A DNA stretch of 64,000 nt, taken from NCBI GenBank assembly GCA_963970005.1, contig CAXAMN010022696.1, positions 717,752 through 781,751 of the forward strand, in the 5' to 3' direction. Position numbers and translations under genes: made by a program. Shown one piece after another: positions 33,701-43,464 of this stretch. Each line of letters starts with the position of its first letter. The first letter of the stretch is position 1. The notes under the pieces were generated by a model. That model did not search any database. It had not been told where the DNA came from and saw only the letters and a program-made list of their open reading frames with translations. The DNA is from Durusdinium trenchii. Lineage: Eukaryota > Sar > Dinophyceae > Suessiales > Symbiodiniaceae.

Positions 33701-34147
33701 TCTTTTCAGGAGCAAGGACGAGGTTGGAGGCTCCTTCTAGGGCTGCAGGCTGCAGGCATGTGTTTTCTTTGAAGCTTTAGACATTAGACTCTTCGGACTC
33801 TTCAGACTCTGCTTGAGACTGAGCTGCAAGCACTTCACTTTGTCTCACTTTGCTGAGGGGATGGCCCTCTGCTTTGCAGGTATACAGTATACAGTGTTGT
33901 TTGGAGAAGGGCTAGTATGTCTCACTGATCATTCGAGCAGTTGCTGAGGCCAAATGCGGCAGGCGTTCTGACACCCATGGCTGCATTGGAAGCAACCGTG
34001 TTGCCGCTCAGCTTGGTTGGATGGAGTGGTGTTCAGATATGGCTTATGCGCGCCTGCCGCGTGTGCAATCATGAGAATGTCAGATTAACAACAATGTTTT
34101 GGTCTACAAGGTTTTGGCAATTACATGCAACTGCCTTCCCCGCATAA
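27759..34147 (+). CDS. saccharopine dehydrogenase-like NAD(P)-binding oxidoreductase, 13 exons
   Basis: Exons: 27759-27836, 28305-28377, 28797-28880, 29145-29319, 29716-29779, 31425-31616, 31818-31840, 32142-32191, 32625-32730, 32938-33037, 33311-33341, 33513-33658, 33941-34147; phases close to 442 aa, near the usual family length. The Rossmann start is HKFDLILYGA joined to DGCVG, the GATGFTG-type dinucleotide loop, followed by TWAVAGRNRSHLEDVV. Further family landmarks are AVITAAGPFSIHGGEELL, YADTSDEFYWQRWMI, SSGFCVLAGDLGAQLAL, DPYVLAPNATADLRKDT, ARLLRRSF, GHGDPGYRFTAVGLAE and AGVLTP near the C-terminus. The family includes SCCPDH and bacterial trans-acting enoyl reductases; the substrate cannot be inferred. 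Donors are 4 GT, 3 GC, 5 GA, all with AG acceptors. Introns 1, 4, 5, 6, 8 and 10 carry CTAGTAG clusters. The last exon end and exon 11 limits are least certain. Confidence 0.7.
28183..28265 (-). repeat. CTAGTAG-family cluster in oxidoreductase intron 1
   Basis: Reversed words (GGAGCAAAGGGCATCGCTAC, GCTCCTGGCC). It is followed by two GGATGCGTTG copies (28276-28285, 28308-28317), the second being the start of exon 2. Confidence 0.8.
29325..29511 (+). mobile_element. CTAGTAG-family insert across an exon-intron junction, 19-bp flanking duplication
   Basis: GATACCAGTGACGAGCCTC occurs at 29306-29324 (the end of exon 4 plus the first five intron bases) and again at 29512-29530, bracketing the repeat. 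The second copy is followed by what looks like the original intron. The insert contains both the GATGCCCTTTGCTCC-type and the GGCCTCCAACC-type words. Confidence 0.7.
29789..30000 (+). repeat. long CTAGTAG-family cluster in oxidoreductase intron 5
   Basis: About ten words. It starts ten bases after the GC donor of exon 5, so it lies at the head of a 1.6-kb intron. Confidence 0.85.
30819..30935 (-). repeat. CTAGTAG-family cluster, reversed
   Basis: Mid-intron 5, with AAGTGCATCGCTACTAG and TAATGCATGTGCTAC words. It abuts a copy of the TTTCCCTAAA hairpin family. Confidence 0.8.
30936..31045 (+). repeat. TTTCCCTAAA/TGCGTCC hairpin family, copy 1
   Basis: Runs from AAGTTTCCCTAAACATCTAG through GTGCGAGCGCTTC, a small stem (CGCTTC/GAAGCG) and GCTATCCTGCGTCC into a CTAGTAG-like tail. 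Related copies are at 38085-38160 (minus), 43090-43235 and 52466-52560. Confidence 0.75.
31214..31315. repeat. TA microsatellite and GGATA pentamer run
   Basis: Two TA runs (about 31220-31240, 31256-31269) are followed by four to five GGATA units, all within oxidoreductase intron 5. Confidence 0.85.
31637..31690 (+). repeat. CTAGTAG-family cluster in intron 6
   Basis: Two to three words lie within a 201-bp GT-AG intron. Confidence 0.75.
32470..32612 (+). repeat. CTAGTAG-family cluster in intron 8
   Basis: Includes the CCGTTCGTAGC variant of the junction (TTCGTAGC instead of TAGTAGC). Ends 12 bp before the exon 9 acceptor. Confidence 0.8.
33199..33265 (+). mobile_element. CTAGTAG-family insert with 12-bp flanking duplication
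   Basis: TGACCTGACCCT at 33187-33198 is repeated exactly at 33266-33277. The 67-bp insert between consists only of ACTAGTAGCATCCTTACT-type words. It lies within intron 10 of the oxidoreductase gene. Confidence 0.75.
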
Positions 34148-35553
34148 ATAATTTGGAACTCGCACCTGAATAATTTCCATCAGAAGCACAATGATTTCAC
34201 TTGGAACAAGAAATTCAAGCAAGGCCTTATAGGAGGATCGAAAGATGCATGAGGAGAACCCAAAAGGAATTCAATTAGGGAAAACGAGGTAATCAAGAGG
34301 ACCAGGATAAGGTATGCAAGGGGGTGAACACCAGGCGCCCAGATTCTATTAGATTCAAGTCATTTGGGTCAAGCAGAAACTGTTGAAGGACTGTGACGGG
34401 AGTCCCACTTTGTCAGCCCCAGCACTGAAAGATTGTTTTTCCCAGTCTCTGAAACTGTGATTGGTTGATTCAATAATTTTCAATGGGATGCAGCAACACT
34501 TTGGGTGTCCTCCAACCTAGAAAGCAAGCATGGGCTGCAGTGGCACTTTCAGAAGTTGACATGAATCCGGGTTCATCATTCTCCTGCATTGGCTGACCAA
34601 GGAAAGCTCGTTTGGAAAGTATCGATTTGCTCAAGGTTGATATGCTTGAGAATGCCGACGTGAACGAGATCATTGCATGAGATGCATTTCGTAAATTTTC
34701 GCTGGCCTCGGCTATGGCTTCGAGCTGATAAATAGCCAAGAATTGTACCACACGTTTTCCTTAGTAACTGTGGTAGGTCTCAGTTCTCAGCCATGTTTCG
34801 TGCGCAATCAAGCACTAGCTATGCCCAGCCCTAATCCGAAAATGTCAGTGGAAGCCAATTGCAAAGCTCTTGGCTGCCGCTTCTCCAGACCCGAGAGGGA
34901 GGATCGATGAGGATCGGACTGGTCGGAGTCCAGCACGTGACGATGCGGGACCTGACTTCTTCATGCATAGTGAAGTCCCACTCTGAGCATTCCTTTGGTG
35001 GGGTTGTTATGTCACGTCATGTTAAAGGTGTTTAGATACTCAAATGGGGCGTGTGCTTTGTGCATTTGAGCACACGGCGGCCACATGACTCTGACTCACT
35101 CTGGGGACTCGATAGCTAGGTCCCCGCAGGATTTGGTCGGTGTGAAGGCACCCCAGCCCAAAACCTTTGGCGGCATCATTGCCCGCATCTTCCATAGCAG
35201 GACATATTTTTGTTGTCGGGCACCCAGAGGTGTGGGATGGCGGCAGGCAAGAAGCCTTTTGGAGTTTTTCTTCGGCCCAGTCTCGGTGTTGAGCTGATGA
35301 GGGGATGCGATGCATACATAGGGCAGGCAAACTCTACAGTAAAGACATCAACGTGTGTGAACTGTTTGTGCTTTAGACGATAAGGATGCCCTTTGCTCCT
35401 AGTAGCTTCTTGCTCCTAGTCATAAGGCCAGGAGCCCCTGGTAGCGTCCTTGCTCCTAGTAGCGATGCCAGGAGCCCCTAGTAGCGTCCTTCTTCTAGGG
35501 CACTATACTCGGGATATATTAAGTTTTTGCGCGACTGACGCCCCCTTTCACAG
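34148..35553. other. no confident gene; one interrupted protein-like frame
   Basis: 34522-34728 (plus) is open apart from TGA at 34594-34596 and 34678-34680. It reads protein-like (KQAWAAVALSEVDMNPGSS; RLESIDLLKVDMLENADV), possibly a gene relic; the opposite strand is open over 34470-34751. A CTAGTAG cluster occupies 35386-35500. Nothing else was recognised. Confidence 0.35.
35386..35500 (+). repeat. CTAGTAG-family cluster
   Basis: Six words, lying upstream of the exon at 35554. Confidence 0.85.
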
Positions 35554-35619
35554 TTCAATGAAGCTGTGGCCGAGGACAATGCAGCAATCAACGACCCCCA
35601 GCAAGGGTTCAGTGCTCAG
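35554..35619 (+). CDS. probable internal exon, unrecognised gene
   Basis: A CAG acceptor at 35551-35553 is followed by FNEAVAEDNAAINDPQQGF. It is acidic, with no recognised domain. The downstream limit is near 35620, just before a CTAGTAG cluster at 35640-35712. It may join the exon at 35725. Confidence 0.4.
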
Positions 35620-35724
35620 GCTTTTTTCTTTAGGTAACAAGAAGCTACTAGGTGGAGGCCATCGCTATTAGGTTGGAGGCCATCGCTCCTAGTAGCAAGA
35701 AGCTACTAACGTATCAAGGAAGGT

Positions 35725-35815
35725 ATGACGCAGAGCTGCACCAGGAGCTCGTGTTTGTTGGCTCTTTGCGTCGAGTCATTTTTGCCAATGTGGGCACCAC
35801 CCGTGTGGGCTGTTC
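35725..35815 (+). CDS. probable internal exon, unrecognised gene
   Basis: After GGAAG at about 35724 the frame reads YDAELHQELVFVGSLRRVIF and then NVGTTRVGC. A hydrophobic strand alternates with basic residues, as in a beta-rich domain. Limits are approximate. It probably belongs with the neighbouring plus-strand exons. Confidence 0.4.
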
Positions 35816-35986
35816 TAGGAGGAAAGTTTGCCCTTGGCACTCACATTTGTTGTCCTTTCCAAATCTCTTGGTAGGGTAGTAGGGTGGAGTGCCTTATACG
35901 TGCCTTTCCGACGGTGTGTCAATGAAGAAACCGCCTTTGCAGGGGACAAGACATTAAGCTAGTAACTAGTAGTCCTACGCTCCCCG

Positions 35987-36066
35987 AACCTAATAGCAAC
36001 GCCTCCAACCTAATGACGGCCTCCAACCTCATAGCGATGGCCTCGAACCTAGTAGCATGCTAGTAA
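35987..36066 (+). mobile_element. GGCCTCCAACC-type insert with flanking duplication
   Basis: TCCTACGCTCCCCG at 35973-35986 and TCCTACGCTCTCCG at 36067-36080 (13 of 14 identical) bracket four units of the GATGGCCTCCAACC word. Confidence 0.7.
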
Positions 36067-36256
36067 TCCTACGCTCTCCGGGTAGTCATCTGACATTCGT
36101 ATCGCTGCATTTGCTGGCGCTTGGCTGTACAAACAAGTTGTTCGGGCATTTGCTGATTTGAGCGTCTATTTACAAGAAGGTCACGATGCAAACTGTGCTA
36201 AAGTATATGAGTGTTGCCAAAACCCAGCATTGTCAGCAGCTTTTGAACACCTTCAG

Positions 36257-36600
36257 ATGTGAAAGGCAGATGTGCACATCATTGGGCTCCAATGGCAATC
36301 AATCCATTCAAGGATGACTTGATGGACCCTAATATAGATGGCCAACCAAGCGATGGCCTCCACCCGTCCATGGAGCCCTGTGCGGAGCCCAGGGGCGAAG
36401 CCCAAAAACGGAGCCGCGGGAGGCAGCATGAAGCGGTAGGTGCTACTAGTAGCTTCGTGCTACTAGTCGTAATACACGTGCTACTAGTAGCGATGCACTT
36501 GTTACTATCAGTAGGTCTCCCAATCTCACAGAACCCAAGTTGTCAAAGCCTCTCAACCCAAGTGACCTCTTCACTTTTGGCCCAGCTGGCAAACTTGTAG
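36257..36600 (+). CDS. last two exons of an unrecognised gene
   Basis: Exon 36257-36435 follows a CAG acceptor and ends GAAGCG|GTAGGT. It encodes a hydrophilic stretch with FKDDLMDPNIDGQPSDG and a basic end (QKRSRGRQHE). Exon 36532-36600 follows CACAG and ends at TAG. The 96-bp intron (36436-36531) has no in-frame stop, so its retention would not break the frame. The product is not recognised. The alternative phase of the last exon is also open to a stop at about 36606, so the C-terminal sequence is uncertain. Confidence 0.5.
36436..36531 (+). repeat. 96-bp intron composed of CTAGTAG-family words
   Basis: Begins GTAGGTGCTACTAGTAGC and ends with GTAGGTCTCCCAATCTCACAG-type sequence. GTAGGT at 36436-36441 recurs at 36511-36516, with family words filling the interval. 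Nearly the whole intron is repeat. Confidence 0.7.
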
Positions 36601-37605
36601 GGCAATAGATGTAGCCACTGGGCTCACTGCTCCATCCTGGAATCCAGTTGGATGATCCTGTAGTTTGACGGGTGCAGTCTTTGTGATGGAAGTGCCCAAA
36701 ACATGCTGGGAACCCTGGGAGAGAAATGAGCTGGGGAGGAGCCCAAAACATTCTGGGGTCTAGTCCTTGTGATGTTTGGGAGGTTATATAATGTTTCTGT
36801 GGTGGAACAATGGCAGTAACTTTGAATGTTGGCGGAACGATTTCCCCGGGATGCCGACCTCAAAGAAAGGGCGCAGAGAGGTATACCTCCAAGCATTTGC
36901 CCAACTGTTCTAAGTCTAAGCTTCAAGAAAGCTCCAGCTTCATGGGCTCCCCCATTCAGTACCTCAGCCATCCCTGGAGATATTCAGATTGGAGACCTGC
37001 TCGCTGCAGCATAAGCAATGACAGTGCAGGAAAGGAAAGATGTTCCTGGACTATAGCATTGGTACAGTCAGATGAGGATTGGCATGAGCGAATCAGCAAG
37101 TGGAATCAACACATGAATTACAATGAATTCTGTGTGCCGTGACAGGCCAACTCATGCAGCCTCCCGAACGAAGGTACCACCATTTGAACCTACAGCTGAA
37201 CATTTAAGCCAGAACGATGCAGCCTGCAGGTAATAGCAGCTAAGCTTCTGGAGGAATTGTTGCTTTCAGAGCCCTAAATTGTAGAGAAGATCCACTGTAC
37301 GCATGCTGCATGACCTTCCTCAATGCACTGCTCTTTCTTACCACATCACTAGATACCACTGCAGCCAACCTATCATTACATGAATACTTCAAAATGAGGA
37401 AAGCCTCGGCTTCTGCAATCAGCGCCTTGTTATCACTTCGGTGAGCCCTCCAATTCCATCTCGTTGTCCGGTGGTGCCGAGTGCACCCAAGTGCACCCGA
37501 GTGCACCTGGCGCCGATGTGCCGATGCCGGCGTGGGCAGATGCACATCGCCTCTCGGTGGAAGGAGTGACCAAGTCGTGAAGGCATAGGGTTCGTTCGTG
37601 ATGTA
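36601..37605. other. no confident gene
   Basis: Overlapping frames at 36810-37142 and 36826-37014 (plus) and 36624-36971 (minus) are all open, so a coding strand cannot be chosen. The 36826 frame reads most like protein (RFPRDADLKERAQRGIPPS). No domain recognised. Confidence 0.3.
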
Positions 37606-37808
37606 AAAAGGCTACTAGTGACAAGAAGCTACTAGGGGCTCCTGGCATCGCTACTAGNNNNNNNNNNCCTTACTACTAGGAGCAAGTAGCTACTAGTGAC
37701 AAGAAGCTACTAGGTAGGAGGCCATCGCTACTAGTAGTCGTAGTGATGCACTTGTTACTAAGAGCGATGGCCTCCAACCTAATAGCTTCTTGTCACTAGT
37801 AGCCTTTT
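37606..37808. mobile_element. CTAGTAG-family cluster with 30-bp terminal inverted repeats
   Basis: The sequence starting AAAAGGCTACTAGTGACAAG at 37606-37635 is the reverse complement, with one mismatch, of 37779-37808 (ending CTAGTAGCCTTTT). The interior contains family words in both orientations and a 10-base assembly gap (37658-37667). Confidence 0.7.
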
Positions 37809-39869
37809 GTTTTGTTTCTATGTTATAGTCTGTCTTTTCGATTGCCCACCTCGGCGATGCCTTTACTTCAGCATTGAGTCTCGGGTCTTTTTAATCGTTA
37901 CTGGGCGCGGCAGCTTGGCCCCAAAACGGGTGTTTTCTTCTGCATAGCTTTCGACACGTAGACAGAACTGTTCGATGCACAGAATTCGAGGCCGTGACAC
38001 CCGGATACACCCGGCTTCGGAAGTTAGTGGAGGTGAGGTAGCTTGGATAGGTAGGGAAGGTATCTATATACTAGTAGCTAGGTAGCAAGTAGCTTAAGTA
38101 GCTACTACTTAGGACGCAGGATAGCTCACGGTTCTTCAAGAAGCACGTATCTTAACCTGCCCAGGTTGAGACCCTCTTCTTGAATCCTTTCGAGAAGTGG
38201 GTCCTTTATGGAAGACCCTTGGAGCGTGAGATCTTTTTGGGATGTAGGGGGCGGCAACGTGTTATGCAGCATGACATTCCAACCATGATGGGTTATTTGT
38301 TATACTGTTGCAGACCCTCCATTGTGGCATAGAGAGCGACATCACTGTACCTCAAGGGCTAGCTCAAGAAAGTCTAAGGAAAAGGATTTCACCAGTGATT
38401 TCACCTTTTGTACAGTGCATCTGTCCATTTTCTCACATGTTCCCACTGCGCCTGTCCATTTTGGCCATGAACGGGTCTGCGTCAGTGGAAAGCCCAGCGT
38501 CAGTGGAGACCGGCAACGCTAAGGATTTCCCTGCAAATTTGTGGTGCATTTGATCCTGAGCATTGTCGTCACTGGCCAGGTGCCGTTCAAAACACAAGCC
38601 ACCTGTCACTAGGCGTGTGGTTGAGCGAAGACCGTCTAGTGACAGCTAGTGGCGGCTATTGACTAGTGGACTGTTGTGTTGACCGGAATGGCCGCCATGG
38701 CCACTAAATCGCAAACCTGTGAGCCAGACGGCCCTGGCTCAGAGACTAGAATGTCCTCGCTGCACTTTGACAGGCTATTCCAAGTAATACTGCCAAGAGT
38801 CTCAGAGTAGGCAAAGGAAATGCGGGAAATTCAGATCGGCTCAATGCCGATTTCCTGATCAGGCCGTGATCTATTTTCAGCGGGACATTGAGCATGTCTC
38901 CAGGACCGTACAGTCGATGGCCTACGGTCGATGGTAGCAAACTGCGCTTCAGACCTCCAGTATCCAAAAGCAACCCTTCCAGTTGTTCTATGCCTGATGT
39001 TTAGAGAGGGAGAGAGAGAGAGAGAGAGAAGTGGGGGCTGATTGCAAACATGCATGCAACGATTTGTCTCCAGCAAGAATTGAGCAGGACACTATAGCAC
39101 CATTCAAAACGGGCACGTTTGTCTTGAGTTTAGTCGCGGCACGTTCAGCCAAACTGTTCTCTTCGGTGGGGAGCTCGTAGTGTGAGCCTTGGGGATGTGT
39201 TGCACTACTCTTATTCAAAAACAACTCTTTGCTGCCCAATGCACCTATGCACAAGGACCAACCAGCACTTTGTGTGCCGAGGTTGCGCTTACATGGCAGA
39301 CTTGCTTTTCTGATGAAAAAACCTCGGAAAGGTTTGTGCTCGCTACTAGGAGCAAGAACGCTACTCTTGCTTTGCCAACGTGGTGAAATCAATGAGCTAA
39401 GAGCTGAGGCATATGTTCACGTCGACGGACCCTTTGCATTCCCCATATGCTTTACAACTTGCCGTGGCCGACCTGAAACTTGGCACAGATCAGTGCAGAT
39501 CGGTAGACTCCGGAAGCATTAATTAGAACAGTGCTCCACCCTTGTAGCAATGGCCTCCACCCTGGTAGCGATGGCCCGACCTAGGAAGACTTGGGGACTT
39601 GAGATGTGTGCAACATGAATGTTGAGATGCATTTGTTTTGTTGCTTTGTGGGCTTTCGCGCGTCCGAAAGAACACTGCTGGTTGATTTCCAGATAGGCGC
39701 AATCTGCACTTCAATCCCAAAAGCAAAAGACTCTTTCTTGCTTAGCCTTTAGAGAAATCAACCCGCAAGAAACTTCAAAATAACTTATATAACCTTGAGG
39801 CTGAAACTAATGTTTCTCATATTTGGGAGAGAATTGGAAGCTGCTTTGTTGTGAGTTTCTCATATCCAG
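37809..39869. other. no confident gene; repeats
   Basis: A reversed copy of the TTTCCCTAAA/TGCGTCC hairpin family lies at 38085-38160. A GA microsatellite lies at 39005-39030 and a small GGCCTCCACCC-type cluster at 39535-39590. The frame at 38305-38553 (plus) follows TTGCAG and has a reasonable composition but no family. Confidence 0.4.
38085..38160 (-). repeat. TTTCCCTAAA/TGCGTCC hairpin family, copy 2 (reversed)
   Basis: Reads GGACGCAGGATAGCTCACGG, the reverse complement of the GCTATCCTGCGTCC end of the family, preceded by CTAGTAG-like sequence. Confidence 0.7.
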
Positions 39870-39925
39870 TTGTTCATTCTTGTACTCAAAGGGCTCTTTG
39901 TGTTGAACACGGCCAGAGGCTCGAA
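39870..39925 (+). CDS. possible internal exon, unrecognised
   Basis: An AG acceptor (CCAG at 39869) and a perfect GTAAGT donor at 39926 bound 56 nt encoding HSCTQRALCVEHGQRLE. Splice signals are better than usual here; no family recognised. It may belong with the terminal exon at 40742. Confidence 0.35.
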
Positions 39926-40741
39926 GTAAGTTCACCAGCTGGGGCAAATGGGGCCATCGACATCAATGTTTCATGGCTAATACCACCACTACCTACCACC
40001 ATCACCCATGCATGTACCACTATTTGTTGCCTATGATTCTATGATTGTATAATTTTAATTGATTTTCGGAACTCCCACCATTCACTTGCAAATCCTTCCG
40101 CTACAGCGCTCATCCTTCTTCTACACTGGTGTCCTTACGCTAGTTAAAACTTATAACCTTCATATGATTCTTTTGGCCACCTCTACCGGCTCTCAAAGGT
40201 TTTGGCACTTTCTCAAGTCGGCTTGTTTTCTTAATATGTTGCCCCTTAGTTGTTACGAACACTTTGTCAAGAAGAGGGGGATGTTAAAGAAAGCCTTAGT
40301 TTGGAAATTGAGATTCTGGATCTCGCTCTTTCTATTCTTGAAAGGGAGGAGGAGGATCCAAGCAATGAACTTGAACGATCAAATTGGGAAGCGGCAAATC
40401 AAGATTGCCAGATGTCATCAATTCATGAAGAATTCTGTAGAGGGATATTTTCAGACTTTGGGCTAGTCAGTTGGCAGCTTTTGTCCATCCCAGCCCCTGG
40501 AACATTCAATGCCAAGGGGTGTGTAAGTAGCTCACGCACCATAAAAGCCCATGTGCAGGTGTGTACATTTTTGTTGGCAGCCAGCCAGCTGTCCCATTGC
40601 CTTCCACGTCCTTAAGACACGAGGATCTCCAATCACTTCCTGATCAACAACCGCTCCATTGTACGGTACCAGCTGCAACATCCAGCCGCTTGATCAGAAT
40701 TTGTTTGACAGATGCTCACTTTGCCAACAATTTTTTTACTA

Positions 40742-40834
40742 GATGCTGAGCATGTAGCTGAGAAGGCTTTCTTTGAAGCAGCTGTTGCCACAGATTTGTT
40801 GTCGCAAGCAGGCATAGAGAGTCTTGAGAATTAG
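40742..40834 (+). CDS. probable terminal exon, unrecognised
   Basis: After a TAG acceptor the frame reads DAEHVAEKAFFEAAVATDLL, then SQAGIESLEN and TAG at 40832-40834. It is helical and acidic. The gene's other exons were not established between 39925 and 40742, though several frames (40250-40615) are open. Confidence 0.4.
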   Translation, partial: DAEHVAEKAFFEAAVATDLLSQAGIESLEN

Positions 40835-42466
40835 CATCGAATCTTTCATCATTGCGCATGTTCTTAATTCAAAGGGGATACCTCCGTGGCAAGTGATGCA
40901 GTGAGACACAGCGCTTGATGATTTGGATGTTCAATTTCACATGCTTCGGCTGGTGTCGATGTGATTATTGTTAAAATTGCAGATTGATTAAGAGAAGAAG
41001 TACTAGGAGCAAGGACGCTACTAGGGGCTCCTGGCCGTACTACTAGGAACAAGAAGCTACTAGGGGCTCCTGGCCTTACTACTAGGAGCAAGGACGCTAC
41101 GAACGGGGAGAAGAAGACTTCATCCTCATCCATTTAACTTCAAGTCATTCAAGCCCTTAGCCTTGGTCTCCATGCTGCTTCGATAGACGGGAGTGGAAGC
41201 TAAACTTCGGGGTCGGAACACAAGACCAAAGACGCACGGAGCTTGTGCATTTTGGAACGTGGTCCTTCCTCAACGTTCGTCACTCTTCAAGCTTTGCCCA
41301 GAAGCAGAAGCATTCTCTTCAGCAAGCAGCCTGAAGAGAGAGAGGTTGAAGAGAGAGAGAGAGGGAGAGAGGGCGAGGTCAACAACAACAATACCAACCA
41401 CAGCCAAAGGGGATTTGTCAAACGGGAGCTATTCTTACTTAGCCGGTCACCCTCGTTCTTAGCTCTACACAAATGACACAACCCGCTGGCGTGGGTAGGA
41501 AGAGTTGGTGATGACGTTGATCTACCGTGATGCTGAAAGGCTCGGGCAGTTGACCAAATGCATCGATGGGCAATAGCCGCTGTGCCCCATTTGCTCAAAA
41601 GCGTATAGATGAACATCCAAACGCGTTGGCAAAAATGTCGAGGAGGAAAGGTCATGAGAGAAACAGAAGCAAGATAAGATTGGCTCTTCGGCTCTTCCAT
41701 TCTTGTCAATTTCAGCTTGCTTTGATCCCCAACATGCTTGGCCAGGGGTCAATTCAGTGTGGAGTCCAAGCACTGGCTTGACAGCTGCCTGGCTGAAAAG
41801 ACAGCGTCGCAGAGCCTTCGGCCTACCGTCACGGTCACTTTGGGCGACACGGCACACCACTCTTGGAGACACGGAGAGACGGCGGCTCAGGGCTGCAAGT
41901 CACTAGTTGACCTATGAGCCTATGTGGCTCATTTTGCTTTCGTTTTTGTTTCTCCTCCTTTTTGAGCCAGTTTGTTGCAGCGAAACTAGACATTGATGTA
42001 GGAAATTGCAAGTTTAGACCTCCTACTCCTTGGGAACCCTGAGGTCTCGGAATAAACTATCCACAAGTAGAACTAAAGAATCCAATACTGTATAGCCTAC
42101 TGTATAGCACTGTAAAAACCAAATAGCGATGGCCTCCAACCTAGAAGCGATCTCAAGAACTACTACTTGCGCTTTCTTGGGCAGTCGCGCTTTCTTCATG
42201 GCTGACGCACAAGGTTTCGCACAGCAGAAGCATATGGAATACCTTGAGGCCAGGAAGGGCAGGGAATGATTTTAATTAGGTGTAGAAATGCTAGGAGCCA
42301 CGTACCCCCCCCAACGTGGCAAACTATTCCGAAGAAACTGCGACTACAACATCTACAACCACCAAAGAGTCTAGAGGGACCAAGAACCTGGTAGTAGCCT
42401 TTGGCTGAACACTTTGCAGGATAGAATGTTCATGCATCATGTTTGTTCATGTGCTTGGCGTTCCAG
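40835..42466. other. no confident gene; repeats
   Basis: A CTAGTAG insert is at 41001-41107 and a GA-rich run at 41335-41380. The plus frame at 41703-41906 and the minus frames at 41287-41872 overlap, and I cannot decide between them. A short reversed repeat unit is at 42125-42155. Confidence 0.4.
41001..41107 (-). mobile_element. CTAGTAG-family insert, possible 9-bp flanking duplication
   Basis: GAGAAGAAG at 40992-41000 recurs at 41108-41116. The insert has the CCTGGCCTTACTACTAG and GCAAGGACGCTAC words. The flank is low-complexity, so chance is possible. Confidence 0.6.
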
Positions 42467-42746
42467 TGGCGATGCCCTTTGTTCCTAGTAGCTTCTAGCT
42501 ACTAGTAGTAATACCAGGAGCTACTAGTAGCGTCCTTGCTCCTAGTAGCGATTCCCTTTGTTCCTAGTAGCTTCTAGCTACTAGTAGTAAAATACCAGGA
42601 ACTACTAGTAACGTCCTTGCTCCTAGCAGTGATGGCCTTTGTTCCTAGTAGCTTCCAGCTACTAGTAGTAATACCTGGAGCTACTAGTAGCGTCCTTGCT
42701 CCGTTCGTAGCGATGCCCTTTGTTCCGTTCGTAGCATCGCCAATGC
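42467..42746 (+). mobile_element. 280-bp CTAGTAG-family insert with 14-bp flanking duplication
   Basis: GCTTGGCGTTCCAG at 42453-42466 and GCTTGGGGTTCCAG at 42747-42760 bracket the longest cleanly bounded insert. It contains three near repeats of an approximately 90-bp block (CTTCTAGCTACTAGTAGTAA...). Confidence 0.75.
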
Positions 42747-42760
42747 GCTTGGGGTTCCAG

Positions 42761-43089
42761 ACGGAGGAGCAACTAGGCTCCCAACATCTCCCAACCAAAG
42801 ACGCTGCAGGAAATCTTCCCTCTATTGTTCGATGTGGACGATCTGACGTGCCCTCAGCCTTCCAGTTCATTCGGTTTTGCCGGTCTGAATTGAACAGCAC
42901 CTGAAAAGAACCACGCGATCCGCGATCTCAAGACTTTATATAAACCTAAAAGGAGAGGTGATGCATTTCGCCTGCGTACTCTCTCGTGTTTGCATCGTTG
43001 AGGCAAACCTTGCGGGAGATCAAAGCGATACAACGAAGCTGGGTTTGAACAGGAACAGCAAACCGGTGATCACCCAACCCATTGGGATT
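42761..43089. other. possible exon remnant downstream of the insert
   Basis: The plus frame from about 42745 reads GFQTEEQLGSQHLPTKDAAG to TGA at 42902-42904. This is protein-like but unrecognised, and the minus strand is also open. The rest is non-coding. Confidence 0.25.
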
Positions 43090-43235
43090 CAGTTTCCCTA
43101 AAAATCTAGGAACTAAATGATTTGTGCGAGCGCTTCTTCAAGGAAGTTCGCTCCCGCCCTCAGGCCGGGCGAGCTTCCTTGAAGAAGCTTCTTGCAATCC
43201 TGCGTCCAGTAGCTAGTAGCTAACTTATATAAGTA
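43090..43235 (+). repeat. TTTCCCTAAA/TGCGTCC hairpin family, copy 3, with a strong stem-loop
   Basis: CTTCTTCAAGGAAG at 43133-43146 pairs perfectly with CTTCCTTGAAGAAG at 43174-43187. A second inner GC-rich pairing (CGCCC/GGGCG) lies in the loop. It ends ATCCTGCGTCCAGTAGCTAG. Confidence 0.8.
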
Positions 43236-43464
43236 AGCAGGTAGTCTCTTTGCTTGATTAAGTTGATTAAGTTGTAGGGGGTGGCAGGGCAGAGCGGGTC
43301 TTAAACAGATTAGCCATAAACCCAAAAAGACAAGAGAACAACTCGGGCCCAGTCGCCACATCCCAGGAATGGATGAGCTGGGCAACCACTGCAATAAGAA
43401 CTCAAAGGACCGCCAGGGACCGACAGCCTTGCTATTAGTCTTAATTTAATTCTAATTGTTGCGA

